Assembly: GCA_902557415.1 (NCBI GenBank)
Contig: CACEAA010000002.1
Coordinates: 31,554 to 95,553, forward strand
From: an uncultured Pseudomonadota bacterium
Lineage (GTDB): Bacteria > Pseudomonadota > Gammaproteobacteria > Ga0077536
Length of the DNA: 64,000 nt
Direction: 5' to 3'
A program made the translations under genes and the position numbers. Positions 51,884 to 61,986 of this stretch are shown here, one piece after another. Positions within the stretch are counted from its first letter, which is position 1. Each line of letters starts with the position of its first letter. The notes under the pieces were generated by a model that saw only the letters and a list, made by a program, of their open reading frames with translations, was not told the DNA's origin and did not search any database.

Positions 51884-53905
51884 CTAGGCACTCGGCTTTG
51901 CCGTGTACTTATACAAATCCTTCCAGTAGTGGTCCAGAACTTTATCATCAGCAAGCTCCATATTTTCCATCTCCGGATCACTCACATTTAGAACCCCTTT
52001 ACTAATTAATGTCTGCGCATATGCGCCTCTGTTAATTAGCTTAATAGGTCCTCTTTTGAGAGCCATAGTTGCACGTAGAGAGGTAGTGGCAATCTCATCC
52101 ACTTCAAAATTTTCCCGATCAATAATAACGCCGTAATCGTGCTCAGCGCTGTCAAAAGAAACCAGCTTGCGAATAACATCAAGTTTTACAGCTTCTAAAT
52201 CACGTTCTAAAGGGTCGCCCCAACCTCCGCCCCCAGGTGTAACTAAACGAATTAGATCGTTAGCCTTAACAGGCACAGCGTCACGACTAAAAAAAACATG
52301 TTCCTCAGTTTCGGTTCCAGGATTCTTTATTGACCCGCCAGGCTGGCCAGATAACCCCCCTTTAATACCAATCGACGCAAAAGCAGTCCTTTCCGTGACA
52401 GTTGTATAGTGCCCATCAACTAAAGGTCTGATTTCCTTCACGTAGCCCAATCCACCCCGATATTTCCCAGGACCGCCCGAATCCATTGCTAAACCAACCT
52501 TCTCTACCTTAACTGGAAACCTTTGCTCAATGAATTCAGCTGGCAAATTTTTCGAGTACGGGACTAGGTCAACCGCATCCGTCCCATCACCTTGAGGCCT
52601 TGCCCCCGAGCCCGCACCAAAAATCTCTCTCATCAGGAATAAATTCCCATCCAAATCCTGACCATACATGCCGTAAATCTGGATACACTGCATATCAGCT
52701 ACAACTTCGCCATCAAATGCTTTAGCTAACGCAACTGTGTAAGCACTTATCATACGTAACATGCAAGTCATCCGCGATACTACTGGCGCAGGGAATTCGG
52801 AACTTAATATAGTGCGTTTAGGTATACGACATCGAAATACATCTGTCACACCTTCATTAATTATGATGCCCGGTATCTGCGCCTTGAAAAAGGCTCCGAG
52901 CCATTTCGAATAATGTCTACCATCTAATGGCCAGTTGATAGGACCTTTAGCTTGAGGACTCGTGCCCTCAAAATCCAATATCATTTTCTCCTTATACTTG
53001 CGCATAGTGAGCTTGAGCTTGATAGGCTCATTTAATGTCAGTCCATCATTTTCAATAAAATCCTCTCCAACAAACTCGCCCTCTGGGAAAAATGGTAAAC
53101 CTTTTTCTCTTACCACCTCCGCGCAACGATCAATAATTTCATAGAATGCGCCTTCGACTTTATCAACTCCGAAACGATCACATAACTCGACAACACGCCT
53201 TCTTACAATTTCATTAGCGCCTACGAACGCATCAATATCACCTCTCAAATCCTCTGGAAATCGTGAATTTCTGAGAAGCACATCATACAAAGCATCATTC
53301 AATACGCCTGACGAATACAATTTTACGGGCGGGCACATCGTGCCCTCTTCAAAAATACTCTCAGACGTGTTTGGCCACGAGCCTGCCATACGTCCGCCGA
53401 CATCGCTCACATGCCCGAAGATCTGCGCAAAACCAATCAATCTTTGCTCCACAAAGACTGGAGTCACAACACAATAATCCGGGAGGTGTCCTATTGTACC
53501 GGCAGATTCATACACATCATTGTAGATAAAAACGTCTCCCTCACAAATCTCACTTAAAGAGAACTTCATCCGGATGGGATCAGCAGTAGCAGCCCACGAT
53601 ACTCTCGAAACTGAAAGACAATCCAGAGTACAAAGGGATGCCCTATAGTCGTGCTGCTCGCGAATAATAGTCGAACGAGCTGTTCGCTCAACGGCAGCCT
53701 CTGCTTCCATGACAGCGGCTTCAATACCTCCGTCAACAATGTCTACTAGGATAGGGTCAAGTGTTCTTCTGATATCACTGATCCGGTTAACATAAGCCTC
53801 ATCCTGTTCAACCAGACCGTACCTGAAAGGTGCATAGTCAGCGAAGGCGGTATCCTCGTTTTCTTTATCCACATAAGACTGGGAAAATTGTTGATCATTA
53901 CTCAA
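51884..53905 (-). CDS. hyuB: Hydantoinase B / acetone carboxylase alpha-like subunit
   Basis: A 673-residue member of the HyuB family, which with HyuA makes ATP-dependent hydantoinases, oxoprolinases or ketone carboxylases. Landmarks are IREQHDYRASLCT, DVYESAGTIGHLPDYCVVTP near residue 150, FEGTSPQAKGPINWP, MDSGGPGKYRGG and the ending LVTPGGGGWGDPLERD. It is longer than a typical HyuB (about 520-600). The TTG at 53905 follows GGAGGAGG at good spacing; a GTG seven codons upstream is the alternative. It follows hyuA closely on the same strand. Confidence 0.85.
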   Translation of the reverse strand: MSNDQQFSQSYVDKENEDTAFADYAPFRYGLVEQDEAYVNRISDIRRTLDPILVDIVDGGIEAAVMEAEAAVERTARSTIIREQHDYRASLCTLDCLSVSRVSWAATADPIRMKFSLSEICEGDVFIYNDVYESAGTIGHLPDYCVVTPVFVEQRLIGFAQIFGHVSDVGGRMAGSWPNTSESIFEEGTMCPPVKLYSSGVLNDALYDVLLRNSRFPEDLRGDIDAFVGANEIVRRRVVELCDRFGVDKVEGAFYEIIDRCAEVVREKGLPFFPEGEFVGEDFIENDGLTLNEPIKLKLTMRKYKEKMILDFEGTSPQAKGPINWPLDGRHYSKWLGAFFKAQIPGIIINEGVTDVFRCRIPKRTILSSEFPAPVVSRMTCMLRMISAYTVALAKAFDGEVVADMQCIQIYGMYGQDLDGNLFLMREIFGAGSGARPQGDGTDAVDLVPYSKNLPAEFIEQRFPVKVEKVGLAMDSGGPGKYRGGLGYVKEIRPLVDGHYTTVTERTAFASIGIKGGLSGQPGGSIKNPGTETEEHVFFSRDAVPVKANDLIRLVTPGGGGWGDPLERDLEAVKLDVIRKLVSFDSAEHDYGVIIDRENFEVDEIATTSLRATMALKRGPIKLINRGAYAQTLISKGVLNVSDPEMENMELADDKVLDHYWKDLYKYTAKPSA

Positions 53906-53947
53906 GAACTCATCCTCCTCCAACACGCCATAGAATTTCGATTCTCA

Positions 53948-56014
53948 TCAGGCATCATCCACTCCCAACACTAAGCAGCCCCATTCATCGACTCGAGCAG
54001 TCCAACCGGGGTTTAACACCGTCGTCGAATCGTACTGTTCAATAATAGCTGGACCTTCAATTTCATTGCCAGCATTCAGTCGTTCTCTTACATAAATAGG
54101 GCAATCGACCTTTCCAGAAGTCTGTGGGAAATATACTGACGCGGCACCTCGTTTCGCTGAAGTAGCATCTTTAGTACTTAACTTCAGCGCAGGGATTTTA
54201 GGTCTTTGTAGAAGGCCTAACCCGGTCACTCCAACATTAACGATTTCAACCAGTTCCCTACCTTCATAAGAATAGCCGTAAAGATCCTGATGAGCCGAAT
54301 GGAACCCGCTTATCGCGGTGTGCATACACCTGTCAATAGAATTTAACTCCATAACAATAGGCAGTCTTACCTCATAAGCTTGGCCACCATAACGCATGTC
54401 AACGAAATACTTGAGCTGAATTCTACTGGATTCAAACCCCTCATTACTCAAGCTGGCTTTAACTCTTTCTTCTAACTCGGAGAAATGGACTTCAATCTCT
54501 TTAAAGTTTAGCACGTCTTCTCTTTGGACTGACGTGTGTACCGCATCGATCCGCACATCAGTTAATAACAGCCCATACGCCGAAGTGACCCCAGGACTAG
54601 GTGGAATAATAACTGTTTTCATTCCAAGCCAATCTGCCAAGTAGCACGCATGAAGCGGACCCGCTCCTCCAAAAGCAACAAGCGCATAGTCTCGCGGATC
54701 TCTCCCTCTCTTGACAGAGACAGTTCTAATTCCGGCGGCCATGTTTTCGATAGCAATCCTTAAGATCCCGTCTGCCGCCTCCGCGGACTCTAGTCCAAGT
54801 GGCGCCGCTATTTTATCTATCGCCGATTGCGCTTTTGCATAGTCTAGACCCACATCGCCACCGGCTAGTGAAGTTGTTAAACGGCCCAAAACTGCATTGG
54901 CATCGGTTACGGTTGGTTCTTCGCCACCACGGCTATAACAAGCTGGACCTGGCATTGCTCCAGCACTTTCTGGTCCTACTTTCAGACTACGACCACCAGC
55001 AAGCCAAGCGATGGAGCCTCCTCCAGCACCGACAGTATGCATGTCTATCATAGGCGTTTTAACGTCGTATATATCTACACGTCCTTCGGTCAACATCCGT
55101 GGCTGCCCGTCTTCCACAAGACAAATATCGGCAGATGTCCCACCTACGTCAAAACATATCAAATCTTTATAACCACTTAACCCGCCGAAATGACATGCGG
55201 CTATTACCCCCGCAGCGGGACCAGAGAGTGCCGCTGTAATCGGTTGACGAGAGATCTCCTCGGCTTGCGCCAAACCTCCACTCGAACGCATGATATAAAA
55301 CGGCGCAGTAATCATTTTATCGCTCAACTCTCGCGCAAGCTTTTCATGATAATTTGAGAGAAGCGGCATTAAAGCCGTGTTTAGGCAAGTGGTATTAGTT
55401 CTTTCGTATTCTCTATACTCTCTCAAAATATCTGATGAAATAGATATAAAACAATCTGGATATACTTCTTCAATAAATGATCTAACTTGTTGCTCGTGCG
55501 ATGGATCACGATAAGAGTGTAATAAAGAAACTGCGATCGCAGTGACTCCAAGTCTTTTGAACTCATTAGCCAACAGATGTACCTCATCTCTTTCAATTGG
55601 CTTAATTTCTGCGCCATCGACGGCTACTCTGCCCGAGACTTCTCGCACTAACTCCAAAGGCACGACACGCTCGGGTTTAACCCACCAGGTGATATCGCCA
55701 AATTCGCCCGGCACTGTTTGTCTCGCGACCTCTAAAGCCTCCCGGTAACCTCTAGTTGTAATCAACCCGATCTGAGAATATCGTCGCTGCAAAATCGCAT
55801 TAGTAGCTACAGTTGTCCCATGAAAAACAGCACCTACATCCGAGGGTAGTACGTCCCCAACATCAGTAATATGATCAATGCCTGAGATAAAACCTCGAGA
55901 AGGATCATCTGGCGTACTTGGCACTTTAGTCAAATACACTTCACCTGATTCCTCTTCCAAGGCAACCACATCCGTAAATGTTCCACCAATATCAACCGCT
56001 AGACGCCAAGCCAA
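53948..56014 (-). CDS. hyuA: Hydantoinase A / oxoprolinase-like subunit
   Basis: A 688-residue HyuA-family protein with an ASKHA ATPase fold. The phosphate motif is AVDIGGTFTDVVALE at the N-terminus, with a second CFDVGGTSADICLVED and HTVGAGGGSIAWLAGG. The TTG at 56014 lies eight bases after GGGAG and gives the normal family opening; an ATG 13 codons upstream (56053) is possible. With hyuB it forms the two subunits of one enzyme. Hydantoin, oxoproline and ketone substrates cannot be told apart here. Confidence 0.88.
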   Translation of the reverse strand: MAWRLAVDIGGTFTDVVALEEESGEVYLTKVPSTPDDPSRGFISGIDHITDVGDVLPSDVGAVFHGTTVATNAILQRRYSQIGLITTRGYREALEVARQTVPGEFGDITWWVKPERVVPLELVREVSGRVAVDGAEIKPIERDEVHLLANEFKRLGVTAIAVSLLHSYRDPSHEQQVRSFIEEVYPDCFISISSDILREYREYERTNTTCLNTALMPLLSNYHEKLARELSDKMITAPFYIMRSSGGLAQAEEISRQPITAALSGPAAGVIAACHFGGLSGYKDLICFDVGGTSADICLVEDGQPRMLTEGRVDIYDVKTPMIDMHTVGAGGGSIAWLAGGRSLKVGPESAGAMPGPACYSRGGEEPTVTDANAVLGRLTTSLAGGDVGLDYAKAQSAIDKIAAPLGLESAEAADGILRIAIENMAAGIRTVSVKRGRDPRDYALVAFGGAGPLHACYLADWLGMKTVIIPPSPGVTSAYGLLLTDVRIDAVHTSVQREDVLNFKEIEVHFSELEERVKASLSNEGFESSRIQLKYFVDMRYGGQAYEVRLPIVMELNSIDRCMHTAISGFHSAHQDLYGYSYEGRELVEIVNVGVTGLGLLQRPKIPALKLSTKDATSAKRGAASVYFPQTSGKVDCPIYVRERLNAGNEIEGPAIIEQYDSTTVLNPGWTARVDEWGCLVLGVDDA

Positions 56015-56221
56015 AACACCATCTCCCAAAATTACATAGAAAACATCTACCATCCACTGATGTGTAGCAAAAATAAGTAACTACGCACTAGTCAACGTAA
56101 TAATGCCAAGAGCTACGAATATCCGCAAATGTTTCGGTAATTGCTAATAAACTATTGAAGAGTAGCTCTATTCAAATCTAAAATCATCGCTAATAACTTC
56201 ATTGAATAGGGCAAAAATCGC

Positions 56222-57853
56222 ATGTCAGAATGGTTTACTAAGAGAACTCTAGGACAAGTCACAGCTTCTGCCGCTGAAAAGTGGGGAAGTCGCGAGGCAC
56301 TTGTGTTCGAACAAAAACGATGGACCTGGCACGCATTTGAAGAAGAGGTTTGTCGGGCAGCTCGCGGTCTGATCGCTGTTGGAATATCGCCGGGCGAAAA
56401 AGTAGCGCTATGGATGAATAATAAACCAGAATGGCTATTCTTAATGTTTGCTATAGCAAAAATAGGTGCAGTCCTAGTTCCTTTGAACACACGCTATAGG
56501 ACAGAAGACATTAAATATGTATTGGCGCAGTCAAACACTGGAACGTTGATTTCCGATGATCAATCTGGGCCGGTAAGTTACTTAAAATTAATACAAGATG
56601 TAATCCCCGACTCAGCAAAGCTGCAGGAGCCCGGGATGCAGGTTTCTAACTTTGCCGATTTAAAGCGAGTGATTTTTGTCGGAGAACAGACATTACCAGG
56701 TACTCAACTATGGTCCACAATTTTATCGAAGGCCGATGAAACGCCCCTCGAAGCATTACATCAGCGAGAGAAACAAGTAAATCCGGATGATCTGCTGCTT
56801 ATTGGGTATACGTCCGGTACCACGGGCGACCCCAAAGGCGTAATGCATAGCCATATTAATATTCGAAATTGTATAGAGCGCGCTGCTATCCTAGGGATCT
56901 CTTTCAATGATGTACACATAAACTATCTCCCCATGTTTCACATATACGCGTTGTCTGAAATCATGATGATTAGCGCACTCACCGGGGCGAAACAAGTTTT
57001 AATGGAAAACTTTGATGCAGAATCCGCGCTCGATCTCATAGAGACGGAAAAAGTGACATTAGCACACGGATTCGATACGCACTGGAAGGATCTTCTAGAT
57101 GCGCAAAAACGTTCTGAAAGAGATGCTTCTTCCTTACGCTTAGGTACACTACCCGCGGGGACTGAAGCTACTATTCCGATAGCTGAATTAGTACAGGATA
57201 CTTTTTGCCCTACCGTATCCGGCTTTGGAATGACAGAAACGTGGGCATTTGCAGCGTTATCATTTCCGACGGATACGCGCGAGCAACGAATTTACGCTTC
57301 TGGCTACCCCATGACAGATATTGAATTTAAAGTAGCCGACCCTCAAAGCGAGGAACCATTAGGTGATAACGCAATTGGAGAGTTAATGGTGAGGGGCTAC
57401 ACATTAATGCTTGGCTACTACGAAAAACCGGAGATAACTAAAGAGAGCTATGGGAAAAATGGATGGTTTAAGACTGGGGATACAGCCAAGCTAAGATCTG
57501 ATGGTCGTCTCGTATTTCTGGGGAGATACAAAGACATGCTTAAAGTAGGTGGCGAAAATGTGTCTCCGGCAGAAGTTGAGGCTCACCTAATGAAACTCGA
57601 GGGACTAAGCGCCGTATCTGTAGTCGGCTACCCAGATGAACGTCTGCACGAAATCGGAGTGGCGTTTGTGATCCGATCGGACAATAGTGCCCTATTGGAG
57701 CACCATATAGCGCAGCATCTAAAAGGGAAACTTGCTAGCTTTAAAATCCCAAAGCACGTCATTTTTGTCGATGAATTTCCTATGACATCCTCAGGGAAAG
57801 TACAAAAGGTTAAATTAAGAGCTTTAGCGCGCAGTATTCTCGACAAAAACTGA
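56222..57853 (+). CDS. Acyl-CoA synthetase / AMP-dependent ligase
   Basis: A 543-residue adenylate-forming enzyme. The P-loop region is IGYTSGTTGDPKGVMHSH, then GFGMTETWA, GWFKTGDTAKL, and the hinge GRYKDMLKVGGENVSP; the catalytic lysine is in MTSSGKVQKVKL. It resembles FadD/medium-chain ligases, with the common opening TASAAEKWGSREALVFE. It is divergent from hyuAB, with 207 bases between the starts and no clear operator seen in between. It is monocistronic and convergent with the Nudix gene. Confidence 0.92.
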   Translation: MSEWFTKRTLGQVTASAAEKWGSREALVFEQKRWTWHAFEEEVCRAARGLIAVGISPGEKVALWMNNKPEWLFLMFAIAKIGAVLVPLNTRYRTEDIKYVLAQSNTGTLISDDQSGPVSYLKLIQDVIPDSAKLQEPGMQVSNFADLKRVIFVGEQTLPGTQLWSTILSKADETPLEALHQREKQVNPDDLLLIGYTSGTTGDPKGVMHSHINIRNCIERAAILGISFNDVHINYLPMFHIYALSEIMMISALTGAKQVLMENFDAESALDLIETEKVTLAHGFDTHWKDLLDAQKRSERDASSLRLGTLPAGTEATIPIAELVQDTFCPTVSGFGMTETWAFAALSFPTDTREQRIYASGYPMTDIEFKVADPQSEEPLGDNAIGELMVRGYTLMLGYYEKPEITKESYGKNGWFKTGDTAKLRSDGRLVFLGRYKDMLKVGGENVSPAEVEAHLMKLEGLSAVSVVGYPDERLHEIGVAFVIRSDNSALLEHHIAQHLKGKLASFKIPKHVIFVDEFPMTSSGKVQKVKLRALARSILDKN

Positions 57854-57872
57854 ACACTATAATTTGCTATAC

Positions 57873-58427
57873 CTAGCTCGATCCGGCCATCACAAAAAAT
57901 TTATATATCGCGACGAGCGAAAAGGAATCAACCAATCGACCTGAATCAATTAATTCCGTGATTTCTTCTTTCGTGAAAAACGAAAAATCCTCTAATCCTA
58001 TCTCGTGCTGCACCTTCGACAACGGTAAACTACCACGAGCAAGATAGATCTTCACCAAGCCTCCTAAAACACCGCTATCAGGGGCAACTGTGGCCATAAA
58101 CTCTATATCGCCCGGAGAAATTTCTATACCAGTTTCCTCACGGAGCTCTCTTACGCAGGCATTTACCTCATTTTCATTCTCATCTAAAAATCCGTGAGGG
58201 ATCTCCCAAAAAGACCCTTGAAGGGCAGGCCGAAAAATTTTCACTAGTCCTAATCGCCCGTCAACTACTGGTAGTATGCCAACTCCGCTCACTAAGTCTT
58301 CTTTAATATTTCTCGGTTGGACAACCAGGTAATCAGGAACCACGCTACCCTGAAGATCATCAACTGCGCAGAAAAAAAAGTCAAAAACCTCATTCTGAGC
58401 AAACAGTCGTTTATTAGACACTTTCAT
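57873..58427 (-). CDS. Nudix hydrolase (ADP-ribose pyrophosphatase-like)
   Basis: A 184-residue Nudix protein. The motif starts at GFLDENENEV and runs through VRELREETGIEI; the first Gly and the E-E-x-G core are kept. Upstream of the box, LVKIFRPALQGSFWEIPHG is the NudF-like 'R-Q-Y-R...W-E-x-P-x-G' pattern of ADP-ribose or nucleoside-diphosphate-sugar hydrolases. ATG 58427 has GGAAG upstream; a TTG start five codons earlier is less likely. The substrate is not certain. It lies 74 bases downstream of the lone hyuA. Confidence 0.85.
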   Translation of the reverse strand: MKVSNKRLFAQNEVFDFFFCAVDDLQGSVVPDYLVVQPRNIKEDLVSGVGILPVVDGRLGLVKIFRPALQGSFWEIPHGFLDENENEVNACVRELREETGIEISPGDIEFMATVAPDSGVLGGLVKIYLARGSLPLSKVQHEIGLEDFSFFTKEEITELIDSGRLVDSFSLVAIYKFFVMAGSS

Positions 58428-58501
58428 ACTTAGATCTTCCAAAAAGTTCGTTATTCGTTAAGAAATTCTGGCACAGTGGGTGCTATATTGGACAACAAGT
58501 T

Positions 58502-60523
58502 TCATATCAGTGTAATGAAGAAATTTCCGTAATCATCTATTTCAGCTTTCCAGCGTGGTGGCAAAATTATGGTGGTATCATCCTGTTCAACAACTGCCGG
58601 TCCATTAATTTTAGCGCCACGACTGAAACTTTTCCTATTATAGATAGGTGTATCTATAAGAGCTTCGGAGTGAAGGAACGCAACCTCGCGGCGGCCTATC
58701 AGCGGATCAGCTCCATCACCATGGAAAGTGGGTAAGTTTGTCAATTTTTTTGCGCGATTAGCCACCAGGGAAATGCGCAGGTTGACGATCTCTACGGCTT
58801 CTTTATCTCGCCAAACTCGGCCCGTCATTTCTTCGAACTGAGAATGAAATGTCTCAAATGTGCTTTCAATAAGCTCTTCAACCTCAGTCTCGGGATTATC
58901 GCCGCACGCGATAGTAGATTCGTGAGTCATACCTTTATAGCGCAAATCGAGCTTTCTATGGAATTGACAGGTTTCCAAAGCAACGTGATATTTACTCGCC
59001 CAATCTTTCGCGCGTTGAATCAGTTTAACAAAACCTTCCGAAATTTTTGAATAAGAGATATTTTGATCAAGCATTCCTACCGTCTGAGAAAAGTCTTGCT
59101 CTATGTCTGCGACATACACGCCCCAAGCGGCTGTGATACCAGGATCTAAAGGAATAAAAACCGTCGACATTCCCAGTAGTTCCGCTACTTCAGTAGCGTG
59201 CATTGGTCCCGCCCCGCCCATCGCGCATAAGACATAATCTGCCGGATCGTAACCTCTCTGCACGGATACTCTTCTTATGGCTCCACACATATTATGACTT
59301 GCTAGCCGAAGAACGTCTTTCGCAGCCTGTATCGCATCTAAATTTCGATTCTTACCCAACTTTTCAAGAGCGCCAAAAGCTGCCTCTTTTTCCAAAAATA
59401 ATTCGCCACCCAAAAGTGACGACGGGATCCTACCCAATACTAAATTAGCGTCCGTTAGAGTAGGTTGCTCGCCTCCCCTGTCATAGCAAACGGGCCCTGG
59501 TAAAGCACCTGCGCTCTCCGGACCCACATGCCATCTCTTATCTTGTGCCATGAACGCAAGAGATCCTCCGCCTGCACCGATGGACAAAACGTCGACCGAA
59601 GATAGCTTCAGAGAAAAACCTCCGATATCAGTAACAGATTTTTTTTGAACGGTACCGTCAGTTACAAGAGCGACATCTGTGGATGTTCCACCCACATCAA
59701 AAGTGATTGCGTTGGCAACTCCAGATTGCTTACTAATCCAGTTCATACCAATCACCGCAGCGACCGGTCCTGACATAGTTGACGGCAATGGATTTTCTAT
59801 CGCAGACTGGGCGGGCGTGACGCCCCCATTCGATTGCATCAACCAAAGATCTGACAATTCGGCAAGATCATTTTCCGGAAAAAAACACAAATGTTGATCC
59901 ATTATCGGTCGTAATAAAGAAGTTAGCGCGGCGCTTAAAGTTCTTTCATACTCCCGTGATTCACTCAAAATATCACTAGACAGCGTGATATCAAAATCTG
60001 GAAAAACTTTTTTTATGATAGCTTGGACTTTTTGTTCGTGCTCCGGATACGCATAGCTATGTAATAACGAAATTACAACAGACTTGACACCTAGCTGCTT
60101 AAATTCATCGACAAGCTGAGAAACCTCCTCAACACTCACTTGCTTTATTTCTTTCCCGTTATGATCAATGCGCGCATCGATTTCTCGAACATACTCTAAT
60201 GGGATCAATCTTCTAGGAAGTTGATTACCAGGTTCGACTCCCACAGAAAAAGGCAAGCGCGCTGTTTCTAGCAAGTCTCGAAATCCGTTGTTAACAATTA
60301 GACCGACATTTTGTAATTTACCTGTCAATAGGGCATTAACCATTGCAGTAGTGCTATAAAGAAAAGTCGCCTCACCTCCGAGAGTCTCATTTAGTAATTT
60401 TTTGAGATTGTCTGGTTCAAGATTGGATATTTTTTGCGGGTAAATCCCATTAGTACCTACACGCAACACGTCGGTAAAAGTTCCGCCGACATCTACACTA
60501 GTAACATCTCCCACTTCCGCCAT
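58502..60523 (-). CDS. Hydantoinase A-like protein without adjacent HyuB
   Basis: A 673-residue HyuA/oxoprolinase-family ATPase. It opens TSVDVGGTFTDVLRVG and has ITFDVGGTSTDVALVTDG, SIGAGGGSLAFM and the C-terminal INGPAVVEQDDTTIILPP. The ATG at 60523 lies just past the amidase stop and is the best fit to family length; ATG 60562 would overlap the amidase gene. No hyuB gene neighbours it; upstream are an amidase and a CoA-transferase. It may act alone, partner the HyuB at 51884-53905, or use the amidase as functional partner. Confidence 0.85.
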   Translation of the reverse strand: MAEVGDVTSVDVGGTFTDVLRVGTNGIYPQKISNLEPDNLKKLLNETLGGEATFLYSTTAMVNALLTGKLQNVGLIVNNGFRDLLETARLPFSVGVEPGNQLPRRLIPLEYVREIDARIDHNGKEIKQVSVEEVSQLVDEFKQLGVKSVVISLLHSYAYPEHEQKVQAIIKKVFPDFDITLSSDILSESREYERTLSAALTSLLRPIMDQHLCFFPENDLAELSDLWLMQSNGGVTPAQSAIENPLPSTMSGPVAAVIGMNWISKQSGVANAITFDVGGTSTDVALVTDGTVQKKSVTDIGGFSLKLSSVDVLSIGAGGGSLAFMAQDKRWHVGPESAGALPGPVCYDRGGEQPTLTDANLVLGRIPSSLLGGELFLEKEAAFGALEKLGKNRNLDAIQAAKDVLRLASHNMCGAIRRVSVQRGYDPADYVLCAMGGAGPMHATEVAELLGMSTVFIPLDPGITAAWGVYVADIEQDFSQTVGMLDQNISYSKISEGFVKLIQRAKDWASKYHVALETCQFHRKLDLRYKGMTHESTIACGDNPETEVEELIESTFETFHSQFEEMTGRVWRDKEAVEIVNLRISLVANRAKKLTNLPTFHGDGADPLIGRREVAFLHSEALIDTPIYNRKSFSRGAKINGPAVVEQDDTTIILPPRWKAEIDDYGNFFITLI

Positions 60524-60546
60524 AATTTGGTGGCTTTGTCCTGATT

Positions 60547-61968
60547 TTAAACTTCGGGCCATAAATGTGCCCACGGTTTCGCTTCTTCTAATTGCCCAGC
60601 CAAACTCAATATAGTAGCCTCGTCAGCATAAGCTCCAATCAGTTGCACACCGATCGGCAGCCCTTGAGAATTGCGACACAAAGGTAGTGAAATAGCAGGT
60701 TGCCCTGTTACATTGGCAAATGATGTAAATCTCGGAAATTGCTCCAACCGCTCGGTCGCTTGTCTAGGATGAGCTGGATCATACTTAAAGTGACCTAGTA
60801 AAGGCGGCGGCTCGGTTAATGTAGGAGTCAACCAAATGTCATACTCTTCAAAAAAAGGCGCCACTTCTCTTCCAAACTGATGCATGTCATGAATCGCCAA
60901 CAACAGATCAGACGGCCTGCGTTCTTGATCCAGAGCAAACATTTTCCATGTGTGCTTTTCAAAATATTTCTCTTCTGCTTTACGCCCGGTTCTCCTCTCC
61001 CAATCCCGAATCATCCATGCAACCATCGCCAACCAGATTGTAGTGAAAAAACTGTTGAAATGGTCAGCCGAAACTTTTGGTTTAGCTTCTTCCACCTCAT
61101 GTCCAAGCTCGCTACAAAGCAACGCAATCTCTTTAACCGCCGCCGAGCAATCAGTGTGGACCGGAGTTGGGAGAACTGGTTGATCAGAGAATGCAATCTT
61201 TAACTTCTCCGGTCTTTTGGTAACTTGCTCAAGAAATGACCGATTTTGAGAAGGAGCGCCGAATGGTGCACCGCGATCCGCACCGGCGGTGACGTCTAGC
61301 ATTGCCGCGGTGTCGGCTACTGTGCGCGTAACAACATGTTCGGATAATAGTCCCGCAGCACCAATTTCGCCATAATCAGGACCCATTGGATTGCGCCCTC
61401 GCGTCCCTTTTAATCCTACTAATCCGCAAGCAGAGGCTGGGACTCGCGTTGAGCCACCGCCATCGTTGGCATGCGCTACCGAAACCATCCCGGAAGCAAC
61501 AGCTGCACCGGAACCACCCGAAGAACCGCCCGGCGAGCGAGTTAAATCCCATGGATTCCTAGTAGGTCCATATAGTTCCGGCTCTGTAGTTGGCATAGAA
61601 GCGAACTCAGGCGAGTTCGTTCTACCGCAGACAACAAATCCAGCAGCTCTGTATCGGCGCACTAGTTCAGAGTCGCGCGGGGAACGGTAACCTTGCAGAA
61701 ATTTAGAACCCTCGGTCATAGGAGCGCCCGCATATTCGGCTAGCACATCTTTTAATAGCATCGGGACTCCCGAGAATGCTTCGTTACCACTCAACGTCTT
61801 CACCGCTTCTCGAGCAAGATCAAACATGGGTAAAACTACAGCATTTACTTTAGGGTTAATTTTTTCAATCTGTCGGATTGACTCATCCAATAACTCGATA
61901 GGAGAAATCTCTCCCTCTTTAATCAGCTTTGCCTGATCAATCATTGACAGTCGTAAAACGTCTTTCAT
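60547..61968 (-). CDS. Amidase signature family protein
   Basis: A 473-residue amidase with Lys73 (MLLKDV), cis-Ser149 (SPGGSSGG) and nucleophile Ser173 ([11 protein letters not shown]), an intact triad. The length is typical. It lies 18 bases downstream of the CoA-transferase gene and 24 bases upstream of the lone hyuA start, in one minus-strand operon. This is the third amidase in the window; the three are divergent enough to look like separate acquisitions rather than recent duplicates. The substrate is unknown. Confidence 0.92.
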   Translation of the reverse strand: MKDVLRLSMIDQAKLIKEGEISPIELLDESIRQIEKINPKVNAVVLPMFDLAREAVKTLSGNEAFSGVPMLLKDVLAEYAGAPMTEGSKFLQGYRSPRDSELVRRYRAAGFVVCGRTNSPEFASMPTTEPELYGPTRNPWDLTRSPGGSSGGSGAAVASGMVSVAHANDGGGSTRVPASACGLVGLKGTRGRNPMGPDYGEIGAAGLLSEHVVTRTVADTAAMLDVTAGADRGAPFGAPSQNRSFLEQVTKRPEKLKIAFSDQPVLPTPVHTDCSAAVKEIALLCSELGHEVEEAKPKVSADHFNSFFTTIWLAMVAWMIRDWERRTGRKAEEKYFEKHTWKMFALDQERRPSDLLLAIHDMHQFGREVAPFFEEYDIWLTPTLTEPPPLLGHFKYDPAHPRQATERLEQFPRFTSFANVTGQPAISLPLCRNSQGLPIGVQLIGAYADEATILSLAGQLEEAKPWAHLWPEV

Positions 61969-61986
61969 CTCACCCCCTTTTAACAG